A DNA stretch of 64,000 nt from DASPSM01 sp963752185. Its GTDB lineage: Bacteria > Planctomycetota > Planctomycetia > Planctomycetales > Planctomycetaceae. This document shows, one piece after another, positions 44,852 to 54,201 of this stretch (positions within the stretch are counted from its first letter, which is position 1; each line of letters starts with the position of its first letter). Location: assembly GCA_963752185.1 (NCBI GenBank), contig CAVVXK010000002.1, forward strand, positions 3,534,001-3,598,000, read 5' to 3'. A model generated the notes under the pieces. That model had not been told where the DNA came from and did no database searches. It saw only the letters and a list, made by a program, of their open reading frames with translations. The position numbers and the translations under genes are program-made.

Positions 44852-45945
44852 ATGATGATTTTCGACGCCCACCTCGACATGGCCTGGAATGCGTGCGAAT
44901 GGAATCGCAACCAGTTGTTGCCCGTCTCCGAAATTCGCCAGTTCGAAAAACACCTCGAGAAGGCCGCCTATCCCGGTCCGAATGTCGTCTCTCTGCCCGA
45001 GCTGCGAAAAGGTGGCGTGGGAACGATCGTCGTCACGCTCTTGCCTCGCTTGTGGCGGCAGGAAAAGGTGCTGACCTTCTATCAGTCGCGCGAGGCCGCC
45101 TTCGCCGCCAGCTGCGGTCAATTGGCCTGGTATCGGGCCATGGTGAGCCGGGGACATCTCCGCGAACTCCCGGACCGCGAATCGCTCGAGCGGCACGTGG
45201 CCGAATGGCACAAGAATCCCCAAACGTGTCCGATCGGCTTCATCCTCAGCATGGAAGGCAGCTGGTCGATCCTCTCGCCGGGCCAAATCGACGAATGGTT
45301 CGCCGCCGGACTTCGCGCCTGGGGCCGGCTCATTACGGGCCCGATTATTACTGTCACGGCACGGGGAGTGACGGAGGACTGAAGGAAGAAGGACCCGCCC
45401 TGCTCCGCGCGATGGAACGCGTCGGCATGATCTTGGACGCGACGCATTTGGCCGACAAATCGTTCTGGCAGGCGCTCGAGATTTACGGCGGCCCCGTGCT
45501 GGCCAGCCATCACAATTGCCGGGCGCTGGTCCCCGGCGATCGGCAGCTTGCCGACGAGCAGATCAAGGCACTCATCGCGCGCGGAGCAGTGATCGGCGCG
45601 TCGTTTGATAACTGGATGCTCAAGCCGGGCTGGAAGATCGGCGTGTCGACCCCCGAAAGCGTGACGCTCGAAGACATCGTCAACCACACCGACCATATTT
45701 GCCAAATTGCCGGCAATGCCCGGCACTGCGGACTGGGAACCGATCTCGACGGCGGCTTCGGCAAAGAGCAGTCTCCGCACGATCTCGACACCATCGCAGA
45801 CCTCTCCAAGATTGCCGAAATCCTTTCCCGCCGCGGCTATTCGTCTGACGATGTCGAACGCATCATGTGGCGCAACTTCGTGGAGTTCTTCGCGAATGCG
45901 CTTCCCGCTCACTCACCGCCGGCTAAATCCCAGCCGGCGGCGTGA
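44852..45945 (+). CDS. Membrane dipeptidase family protein (M19), frameshift
   Basis: About 365 residues with one break. The N-terminus MMIFDAHLDMAWN carries the family H-x-D zinc site. ILSMEGSWSI holds the bridging Glu, and LDATHLADKSFWQALE, VLASHHNCRAL and CGLGTDLDGGFG supply later ligands and the substrate Asp. The frame fails in four G at 45321-45324; one more G joins GLRAWG to PAHYGPDYYCHGTGSDGGL. Renal dipeptidase-type enzymes cut L-X/D-X dipeptides and some beta-lactams. Its position between DUF423 and the glycosylation cluster gives no functional hint. ATG 44855 is an equally possible start. Confidence 0.88.
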
Positions 45946-46064
45946 TCCGCTCAATCCGCACAGCTTGCCCAACCGATAGTGCTTAGTGGCGAGAGAGCTC
46001 TCCCCTAACGGGTGCTTTGCGCACGAACTCTCTGCCGCCATTTCGCTTGCGGAAAGGAATCCCC

Positions 46065-49000
46065 GTGGCTGCGGTCGCAGAATCTCTTCAACAAGCTTTG
46101 AAATACCATGAGGCCGGTGCGCTCGAACAGGCGGAAGCCCTCTACCAGGAAATCATTCGCGTCGACCCCGGACATGCCGACGCGCTGCATCTGTTAGGAG
46201 TCGCCGCCCATCAAAAGGCCGACCATCGCCGGGGCGCGGAACTGATCGGACGCGCCATCGCGCGGCAAAGCCAGTCGGCCCTGTATCACAGCAACTTGGG
46301 CGCGTGCTATCGCGCGATGAACCGTATTCCCGACGCGATTGTCGCGTTCCGCGAAGCCATTCGCCTGGAGCCGCGCTTCATCGGCGCACGGTATAACCTG
46401 GCGATGGCCCTCGAAGCCACCGGCTCAAAGGACGAGGCGCTTGCCGAGTATCGCGAGGTGTTGCGGACAAATCCCGACTTCGTCGGCGCGCTCAACAATA
46501 TGGGATCGCTGTTGTCGTCGCTCGATCGATGCGAGGACGCGGCCGACTGCTTTCGCAGGGCGATTGCCCGGAATCCAAACTCCGCCGAGTTCCACTGCAA
46601 CCTGGCCAACACGCTGACACGCTCCGGACGCTTCGAGCAGGCGGTGGCCGAATATCGCGAATCGATCCATCTCAATTCTCAGCTCCCCGAGGCGTACAAC
46701 AACCTGGCGACAGCATTGAGCGGGCTTGGGCGCCACGAAGAGGCGCTGGCCGAGTTGACGCACGCTTTGGCGCTGCGTCCCGATTACGCCGAGGCACAGG
46801 TCAACCAGGTGACGATCGAGCAGGCGCTCCACGAAACGCGACTGGCCGCATGCGATCCCGATCGGCCGATGCCGGAACTTCCGCTTCCCGTCTCGGCCAC
46901 TCCGACCCAGTGGTGCGAGCGGGGATCGCAGCTCCAGAATCTTGAACGCTTCGACGAAGCGGCCGATGCCTTCACGCAGGCACTGGCCATTGATCCGGAT
47001 TTCGCGGGGGCTTATTTCGGGCTGGGCTACGGCCTGCTCATTCAGGAAGCTTATGAGGACGGGGCGAAATACTACGAACAAGGCCTGATCGTCGACGACG
47101 CGAACGCCGCCGCCTGGAACAATCTCGGTTCGATTTACACCGCCCTCGAGCGTTGGGAAGAGGCGGTCGCCTGCTACGAAACGGCGCTGGAAATCGATCC
47201 GGCGTACGCCAATGCCCACTACAACATGGGGAACGTCTACAAGGAAGTGGGACAGCCCACGGACGCGGCCGCCTGTTTTCGCCGGGCCATCTACATCGAT
47301 CCGCAATTGGCCGAGGCCCATATCAATCTCGGCGTGACGCTCACCGAGCAGCACCGCATTTCGGACGCCATCGCCAGTCATTCGCGCGCCATCGAAATTC
47401 GCTCCGATAACGCCGAGGCTCATTTGCACCGCGCGTTCACCTGGCTCGTCGCCGGGCAATGGGAAGAGGGCTGGGACGAATACGAATGGCGATTCCGCTA
47501 CGACGTGAACCCTCGCGAATTTCCCTTCCTCGCCTGGAGCGGGCACAGCCTGGCCGAGCGCACGATCCTCGTTTACGGCGAACAGGGAGTCGGCGACGAA
47601 ATTATGTTCGCCTCGTGCATCCCCGACGTCGTTGCGAGTGCGTCGCAGTGCGTCATCGAATGCGATCCGCGACTCGTGCCGCTGTTTGCCCGATCCTTCC
47701 CGCTCGCCGACGTCGTCCCGCGTTCGCTATCGGTCGAGGACGCGCGGACGTATGGCGTCGACATTCAGACATCGTCAGCCAGCTTGCCGCGATTCCTCCG
47801 TTGCAACCTGGCCACGTTTGGGCAGCAGGCGCGGTACCTGGCGGCGTGCCCTCACAAACGGGCCCGCTGGAGGGAGCGCTTCGCGCAGCTCGGCGCTGGA
47901 CTCAAAGTCGGAATCGCCTGGCGCGGCGGCGGCACGCCGTTCACGAAACGCCGACGCTCGACGATGCTGACCCAGTGGAGTTCCGTGTTCAACGTTCCCG
48001 GCGTGCAGTTTGTCAACCTGCAATATGGCGACTGCTCGACAGAGCTGGCGGAGGTCAAGGCGGCGCTCGGTGTCCACCTGCATCACTGGGACGACGCGGA
48101 CCCGCTCAAGGATCTCGACGACTTCGCCGCCCAGATCGCGGAACTCGATCTCGTGATTTCGGTCGACAGTGCGACGGTGCATTTGGCCGGGGCTCTCGGT
48201 GTGCCGGTGTGGACGTTGTTGCATTTCGCACCGAACTGGCGATGGTTGCTCGATCGCGACGACACTCCGTGGTACTCGTCGATGCAACTCGTGCGGCAGC
48301 TCGAATTCGGAGAATGGGAGCCGGTGTTTGCATCGGTGGCCGAAAGCCTGAGTCTATGGGCCACCTCACGTGCGTCGAAGACCACGAGTCCGCGATCGGC
48401 CATTCTCTCGCGTCTTGCCGCGACCCGGCCGACAGCGACAGCACAAGCCTCCATTGCGAGCGATCCGCAGGCGAACGAGGAACGCACGAAATACGCTGAA
48501 ATCTGGAAGCACGACGACTATCGCCGCTTTTCGCCGGGCGCGGTCTCGATCGAAAAGGTGGGACTCGTCGCCGAGTTGCGCAAGCACGGCGTGCGGACGA
48601 TCCTGGACGCCGGCTGCGGAAGCGGCAAACTCATGTGGCGGCTGATCAATGAGTTTCCGGGCGAATTCGACGTGCACGGATTCGATATTGCGGACAACTG
48701 CCTCGACCCGTGCTTCGGTCCGATCAAGGACCGCGTGTTGACGGTCGGCTGCCTGTGGAATCCGGACGATTTCACCACGCTCCACGACGCCGTCGTCTGT
48801 TGCGACGTGATGGAGCACATTCCGACCGATCGCGTCCCGGCCGTGCTCGCCAATCTGAAGAAGAGCACGCGGAAGTTTGCCTTCTTTTCGATCTCGGTGA
48901 TTCCGGATGCATTCGGACCAATGCTGATTGGCGAGGCGCTGCATTTGACGGTCCAGAAGCCGAATTGGTGGTTTGCAAAATTGGCGCTGGCCGGCTTCAA

Positions 49001-49073
49001 GACGCTCTCGTACGCCACCAGCACGGCCCCCGACGGACAGGAATCGCAACTCTACGTCTTCGCGACCGTTTAA
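46065..49073 (+). CDS. TPR, GT9-like glycosyltransferase and methyltransferase fusion
   Basis: A 1,002-residue, three-part protein. GTG 46065 with AAAGGA upstream is preferred over earlier in-frame starts. Residues about 10-460 are some twelve TPR units (ALYHSNLGACYRAMNRIPDA; NAHYNMGNVYKEVGQPTDAA). Residues about 470-770 are a GT-B glycosyltransferase end like ADP-heptose transferases (ILVYGEQGVGDEIMFASCIP; LVISVDSATVHLAGALGVPV). The last 200 residues are an AdoMet methyltransferase (TILDAGCGSGKLMWRLI; VCCDVMEHIPTDRVP). One protein could thus bind a partner, add a sugar and methylate it. Neighbours are two more TPR-glycosyltransferases, then fliD and fliS, so flagellin or another flagellar part is the likely target. 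Confidence 0.85.
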   Translation: MAAVAESLQQALKYHEAGALEQAEALYQEIIRVDPGHADALHLLGVAAHQKADHRRGAELIGRAIARQSQSALYHSNLGACYRAMNRIPDAIVAFREAIRLEPRFIGARYNLAMALEATGSKDEALAEYREVLRTNPDFVGALNNMGSLLSSLDRCEDAADCFRRAIARNPNSAEFHCNLANTLTRSGRFEQAVAEYRESIHLNSQLPEAYNNLATALSGLGRHEEALAELTHALALRPDYAEAQVNQVTIEQALHETRLAACDPDRPMPELPLPVSATPTQWCERGSQLQNLERFDEAADAFTQALAIDPDFAGAYFGLGYGLLIQEAYEDGAKYYEQGLIVDDANAAAWNNLGSIYTALERWEEAVACYETALEIDPAYANAHYNMGNVYKEVGQPTDAAACFRRAIYIDPQLAEAHINLGVTLTEQHRISDAIASHSRAIEIRSDNAEAHLHRAFTWLVAGQWEEGWDEYEWRFRYDVNPREFPFLAWSGHSLAERTILVYGEQGVGDEIMFASCIPDVVASASQCVIECDPRLVPLFARSFPLADVVPRSLSVEDARTYGVDIQTSSASLPRFLRCNLATFGQQARYLAACPHKRARWRERFAQLGAGLKVGIAWRGGGTPFTKRRRSTMLTQWSSVFNVPGVQFVNLQYGDCSTELAEVKAALGVHLHHWDDADPLKDLDDFAAQIAELDLVISVDSATVHLAGALGVPVWTLLHFAPNWRWLLDRDDTPWYSSMQLVRQLEFGEWEPVFASVAESLSLWATSRASKTTSPRSAILSRLAATRPTATAQASIASDPQANEERTKYAEIWKHDDYRRFSPGAVSIEKVGLVAELRKHGVRTILDAGCGSGKLMWRLINEFPGEFDVHGFDIADNCLDPCFGPIKDRVLTVGCLWNPDDFTTLHDAVVCCDVMEHIPTDRVPAVLANLKKSTRKFAFFSISVIPDAFGPMLIGEALHLTVQKPNWWFAKLALAGFKTLSYATSTAPDGQESQLYVFATV

Positions 49074-49084
49074 GAGGTGCTCGC

Positions 49085-49690
49085 ATGGCGACCGTCGCAG
49101 TGCCCGTATCACGATCGACGTGCGGTCAACCGTCCGTCGGAATACAAACTGTGCTGCACGTGGGTTGCGGTGCGCCGGACAGTCAGAGTCTGCACCAGAA
49201 ATTTCGCGGACCACAGTGGCGCGAGATCCGGCTCGATCTCGATCCAAGCGTTCAGCCTGACGTGCTCGCTTCGATCACCGACATGCGGCCGATCGCCGAC
49301 TGCTCCGTGGACGCGGTCTGGTCGTCGCACAACTTGGAACACCTCAGTGCCCACGAAGTGCCCGTCGCGCTGGCCGAATTCTTGCGGGTGCTCAAGCCCG
49401 ACGGACTTGCCTTGATCACATTGCCCGACTTGCAGCAGGTCGCCGAGTTCATCGTGGCCGACAAGCTCGAGGACGTGGCCTACGAGTCGCCTGCCGGGCC
49501 GATCACGCCGCTGGATTGCGTCTATGGTCTGGGTCGGGCCATCGCGGGCGGCAATCCGCTCATGGGGCACCGCACCGGTTTTACGGAGAAGACGCTCCGC
49601 AGGCACCTCGAGCGGGCCGGATTCACGAAAGTGCAGATCAGCTTCTCCCCCTTCGCGCTCTGGGCCGAAGCGATCAAGCCCTGCCGTTAA
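49085..49690 (+). CDS. AdoMet-dependent methyltransferase
   Basis: A 201-residue class I methyltransferase starting at ATG 49085, with AGAGGTG upstream and 11 bases after the fusion gene. Motif I is TVLHVGCGAPDSQSL; the acidic motif II is EIRLDLDPSVQPDV; the post-II region reads VDAVWSSHNLEHLSAHEVPV, and FLRVLKPDGLALITLPDLQ follows. This LHVGCG..HNLEHL build is common in polysaccharide and glycan clusters. Its substrate is likely a sugar in the glycan made by neighbouring transferases, but this is inferred from position alone. Confidence 0.85.
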   Translation: MATVAVPVSRSTCGQPSVGIQTVLHVGCGAPDSQSLHQKFRGPQWREIRLDLDPSVQPDVLASITDMRPIADCSVDAVWSSHNLEHLSAHEVPVALAEFLRVLKPDGLALITLPDLQQVAEFIVADKLEDVAYESPAGPITPLDCVYGLGRAIAGGNPLMGHRTGFTEKTLRRHLERAGFTKVQISFSPFALWAEAIKPCR

Positions 49691-49863
49691 AGACGGACCA
49701 TTTCGCGCTTCCTGAGTAAAGTCGCGTTATTCGCCGCAGGTTCTAACGCCGATAGAGATGAAGAGGGGGCGTTTCTGCCGTTTTGCTTCCGTGCGGCAGA
49801 AATTGAATGGGTCGGCGAAGGCCCGCGCTCCCGCGTGGGATCAAACTCGTCGGCGCACCGTTG

Positions 49864-52474
49864 ATGGCAACCGCTGAATTACCATCGCTGCAAACGGCCT
49901 TCGATTTCCACCGCGCTGGAGACCTCTGCCAGGCCGAGGCGGTTTGCCGCGATCTGCTGCGGATCGACCCGCGTCACGGCGACGCCTGGCACTTGCTGGG
50001 GGTCGTCGCCTTTCAGCGCGACGAAAAAGTCGCGGCCGCCGACCTGATCGGGCAAGCGATCGACGCGGACGGCAATCGGCCCGAATTTCACAATAGCCTG
50101 GGAAACGTCTATCGCACACTGGGCCGGCCCGTGGAAGCGATCGATGCGTTTCGCAAGGCGCTCGAACTCAAGCCCGACTTCGCGATCGCCTACAACAACC
50201 TGGGCATCGCACTTGCCGACTGCAAGCAGAGCCGCGGAGCCGTCGCCTGCTTTCAGCAAGCCGTCTCGCTGGATCAACGCAATGTGCCCGCCTGGATGAA
50301 CCTGGGTTCGGCCCTGTTGGATGCGGGCAAGAATTCGGAGGCGGCGGCCTGTTTCGAAATCCGCCCTCGAAGCCGACGCGACGCAGGCACAAGCTTGGGT
50401 TCAGTTGGGACGTTGCCGCCGTCGACTCAGCCGACGCGACGAAGCGATCGCCGCCTTTGAGCAAGCGATGGCCCTCCAGGGCGCGACAGCCTTGGGCGAC
50501 CTGTGGAAGGAGCTTGCAGCGTGCTGCTTCGAGTCGGGCCGCGCAGTCGACGCCGAACGGGCGTACCGGCAGGCCATCAGCTTCGCGCCCGACAATCCCG
50601 AGCTGCTCTTGAACCTGGCTCACTCACTCAAGCAACAGCAGAAGCCGGGCGAAGCGATCGAGTGGTATCGGCAAGGCCTGACCCTCGATCCCAAGAACAT
50701 CAAGGCGCACTATGAACTGGGCCGCTCGCTGCATCTGTGCGAGCGGTTTGCCGAGGCCATTCCCTGTTATCAGAAATGCCTCGACCTCGGATCGCGCGAC
50801 GCCAAAGCCGCCTACCATCTGGGTAACGCCTGCAAATCGCTCAAGCGCTTGAACGAAGCCGTCGAGGCGTACCTCAAATCGCTCCAGTGGGATCCCGATC
50901 ACACGGCGGCCATGTACCAGCTGGGCAACGCCTATCGCCAGTTGAACGATCTCGACAGCGCGCGGCTCTGCCTGGAAAAAGTGCTGCAGCGAAAACCGGG
51001 CGACTTAACCACGCTGGTTTGCCTGGGCAACGTGCTGCGCAGCCAGGACGACCTGATGGGCGCTCGGGCGGCGTTCAAGAAGGTCATCAACCGGGTGGCG
51101 GACAAGCCGCTGTGGGAATTGTGGTTGGCGACGCTTTGCCCGGCGGTCTTTCACAGCACGGTCGGAGTCGACCAATATCGCGCGACGCTGCTCTCGAAAG
51201 TGAAGGCGATCGCCGAATTGGAAATTCGGATCACGGCGGAAGAGATCGGCGACCGCGGCTGTCCGCCGCCGTACTTCCTGCAATTTCACGGTCGCGACAA
51301 TCGGACGCTGAAAGAGGCCTACGCCCGCGTCTTTCGACATTGCCAGGTCGGCGACCCGGACTGGGCCGTCCATCGCGTCTTGCAAGACAAGCCCCGGATC
51401 GGATTCGTCGTCACCGACGGACACGAAGGCGTCTTCTCGCGGTACTTGCGAGGCGTGATCGAGCGGCTCGACCGCACGTCCATCGATCCGGTGATTATTT
51501 GCTCGGCCGGCGGCGAACTGCGGATTCGCGCGGAAATGGGCCCAAGCGTCGTCGAGACGTTCGTGCTCCCCACCGGTTTCGACAAAATCGTGGATCGCGT
51601 CCGCGAGGGCCGGTTCGCCGTGCTGTATTACTTCGAGATCGGTTCGGACGTCACCAACTATTTTCTGCCGTTCTTTCGGCTGGCCCCGATCCAGTGCACG
51701 GGCGCCGGTCTGCCTGAAACCTCGGGAATCTCGCAGGTCGATTATTTCCTGAGCAGCGACTTGTGCGAATCGGATCATGCCGACGCGCATTACACCGAGC
51801 GGCTCATCCGGTCGTCGTCGCTTTTGACCTGGCAGCAGCGGATGCAGGTTCCGGCACTCACGGGAACTCGGGCCGACTTCGGCGTCGGAGAGAGCCAACA
51901 TCTCTATGTGTGCCCGAACAAAATCGAAAAGCTTCATCCCGACTTCGACGGGCTGATCGGGGACATCCTGCGGCGCGATCCGGACGGCGTGCTGCTGATT
52001 CCCAAGGACGTCCACGGCTATGCCGCGCGAAAGCTGCAAAATCGGCTGCGGATCGCGATTCCGCAAGTCTTTGAGCGAATCCGCTTCGTGCCCCATCAAT
52101 CGATGGACGGATATCTGCGCCTGCTGAGCGCGGCCGACGTGCTGCTCGACCCGCTGCATTACGGCGGCGGCCTGACCTCGTTCGACGGACTCTCTTTGAA
52201 CAAGCCGATCGTCACGCTCCCCGGCCCTTTCGTTCGCGGGCGGTACACGCTCGGCTTCTACCGCACGATGGGCGTCACTGAATGCGTGGCCGGATCGGTC
52301 GAGGACTACGTCGAAAGAGCCGTGCGCTTGGGCACCGATCGCGAGTGGCGGATGCACGTGGTGAACCGGATCAGCGAGTCGAGCGACGCGATCTTCGAAT
52401 CGAGCGAATCGATCAGAGAATACGACCGTATTTTCCGGCAGCTTGTCGACGAAGCGATGAGCAGGGCCAATTGA
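49864..52474 (+). CDS. TPR/O-GlcNAc transferase-like (GT41) protein, frameshift
   Basis: About 870 residues with one break near 50357-50359 (extra A or two missing bases) inside the TPR array, joining EAAACFE to SALEADATQAQAW. About ten TPR units come first, then a GT41-like catalytic region: RIGFVVTDGHEGVFSRYLRG, FFRLAPIQCTGAGLPETSG, VDYFLSSDLCE, LYVCPNKIEKLHPDFDGL, RIRFVPHQSMDGYLRLLSAA, HYGGGLTSFDGLSLNKPIVT and LPGPFVRGRYTLGFYR. These match the second half of O-GlcNAc transferase-type enzymes, which use TPRs to hold the protein acceptor. Start ATG 49864 is a choice; ATG 49807 in frame is possible and neither has a good ribosome site. Likely acts on flagellin or a cap protein. Confidence 0.85.
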
Positions 52475-52523
52475 TCGGGGCGCACGCCGCCTGACTGCAC
52501 GGCCCGGGAAGCAAAGGGACGGG

Positions 52524-54089
52524 ATGACGTCTGCCCCCAAACGATTGACGGAAATGGGGATTCGCATCTCACAGGAGCCGGCGTCGGCCGACCGCTGCCG
52601 CCTGGCCGCCCTCGCTTTGCAAAAACAAGGACGGATCGATCAGGCGATCCGGCTGTATCTGCGGGGGCTGACTCTCAATCCGTCGGACGCGGCCGCCTAC
52701 CGCTGCTTGGGGACGGCCTACAAGACGCAAAAACGCTTCGATCTGGCGGTCACCTGCTTTCTCAAAGCCGTCGAATTGTGTCCCGCTTTTCCCGAGGCGT
52801 GGAACAATCTCGGGAACACGCTCACCGAACAGAAGGACGACGCCGGCGCGGCGGCCTGCTTCGAGCGGGCTTTCACCGTGCAGCCGCAATTCGCGGGGGC
52901 CCACTTCAATTTCGCTCAGGCGCTAGGCCGGTTGGGCCGCTTCGACGATGCGATTACCGCGTCCCGCAAGGCAACCGAGTTGTCGCCGCGAAGCGCCGAA
53001 TTTTACAACGGACTGGGCATGGCGTTGTACGACGCCCGCCGCGTCGACGAAGCGATCGCCGCCTACGATCAGGCCGTCGCCCTGCGGCCGACGTTCGCCG
53101 CGGCTCGCTACAACCGCAGCCACGCGCTGCTGGCGTCGGGCGATTACCAGCGCGGCTGGCCCGAACACGAGTGGCGCTGGAAACTCGACACCGTCAAGAC
53201 GCCCACATTTTTGCAGCCACGTTGGGACGGAACACATCAGCCCCGGGCGACCATCTTGCTCGAAGCCGAACAGGGACTCGGCGACACTCTGCAGTTCGTG
53301 CGTTACGTTCCCTTGGTGAAAGAGCGGGTCGGCTCGGTTGTCGTGCGCTGTCAAAAGCCGCTGGTTCGCCTGCTCTCAGGCGTGCCGGGAATCGACCGCT
53401 TGATCTCGCAGGAGGAGATGCCCGACGTCTTCGATCTTTGGTCGCCTCTGATGAGTTTGCCTCTGATCTTCACGCCGAACGTCGCGTCGATTCCCAATCG
53501 AGTTCCGTACCTGGCGGCGGATCCGACCGCGATTCGTTTCTGGCAGGAGCGGCTGGCGCCGATCCGGCCGTTCCGCGTCGGCATCCACTGGCAAGGCAAC
53601 CCAGACTTTCCCAAGGACCGCTTCCGCTCGATTCCACTGCGCTATTTCGAGCCTTTAGCGCGGATCGACGGCGTGCGCCTGGTCAGCCTGCAAAAGGGAC
53701 TCGGCCGTGAACAGCTCGCCAACGGAGCTCCGTTTCCTATCCTCGACTTGAATCTCTCGCTGGATGAGATTCACGGTCCGTTCGTCGACACAGCCGCCAT
53801 TTTGAAATGTCTCGATTTGGTTATCACCTCCGATACTTCCTTAGCGCACCTGGCTGGAGCACTCGGCGTCGAGACGTGGTTGGCCGTTCCCAGCGTCCCG
53901 GAATGGCGATGGCTGCTTGGCCGCGAGGATAGCCCCTGGTATCCGACGCTGCGCCTCTTTCGACAAAACCGGCCCGGCCAATGGGCCGACGTTTTTTTGC
54001 AAATCGCGGCAAAACTCGCCCAGCGTTCGGCGAAATCGATCGCGGCCTTCCACAACAGCCCGCAAACTCTGCCCATCCCGCCCCGCTGA
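52524..54089 (+). CDS. TPR/GT9-like glycosyltransferase
   Basis: A 521-residue protein; ATG 52524 has AGGGA upstream. TPR units fill residues about 20-230 (AYRCLGTAYKTQKRFDLAVT; AWNNLGNTLTEQKDDAGAAA; FYNGLGMALYDARRVDEAIA). The C-terminal half is GT-B like ADP-heptose transferases (ATILLEAEQGLGDTLQFVRY; FRVGIHWQGNPDFPKDRFRS; LVITSDTSLAHLAGALGVET; SVPEWRWLLGREDSPWYPT). It is a shorter sister of the 46065-49073 fusion without the methyltransferase. Its stop lies 112 bases before fliD, supporting a flagellar target. Confidence 0.88.
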   Translation: MTSAPKRLTEMGIRISQEPASADRCRLAALALQKQGRIDQAIRLYLRGLTLNPSDAAAYRCLGTAYKTQKRFDLAVTCFLKAVELCPAFPEAWNNLGNTLTEQKDDAGAAACFERAFTVQPQFAGAHFNFAQALGRLGRFDDAITASRKATELSPRSAEFYNGLGMALYDARRVDEAIAAYDQAVALRPTFAAARYNRSHALLASGDYQRGWPEHEWRWKLDTVKTPTFLQPRWDGTHQPRATILLEAEQGLGDTLQFVRYVPLVKERVGSVVVRCQKPLVRLLSGVPGIDRLISQEEMPDVFDLWSPLMSLPLIFTPNVASIPNRVPYLAADPTAIRFWQERLAPIRPFRVGIHWQGNPDFPKDRFRSIPLRYFEPLARIDGVRLVSLQKGLGREQLANGAPFPILDLNLSLDEIHGPFVDTAAILKCLDLVITSDTSLAHLAGALGVETWLAVPSVPEWRWLLGREDSPWYPTLRLFRQNRPGQWADVFLQIAAKLAQRSAKSIAAFHNSPQTLPIPPR

Positions 54090-54201
54090 CGGGGCCAAAT
54101 TCAAGCGGGGCTAAATCGGCTGTCGATACCATTCGAAGACGCTTCGTCTCGTCACAGAGACACAGCGCGCCGCGATCACCTGCGTTTGTTGAGGGATTTG
54201 C

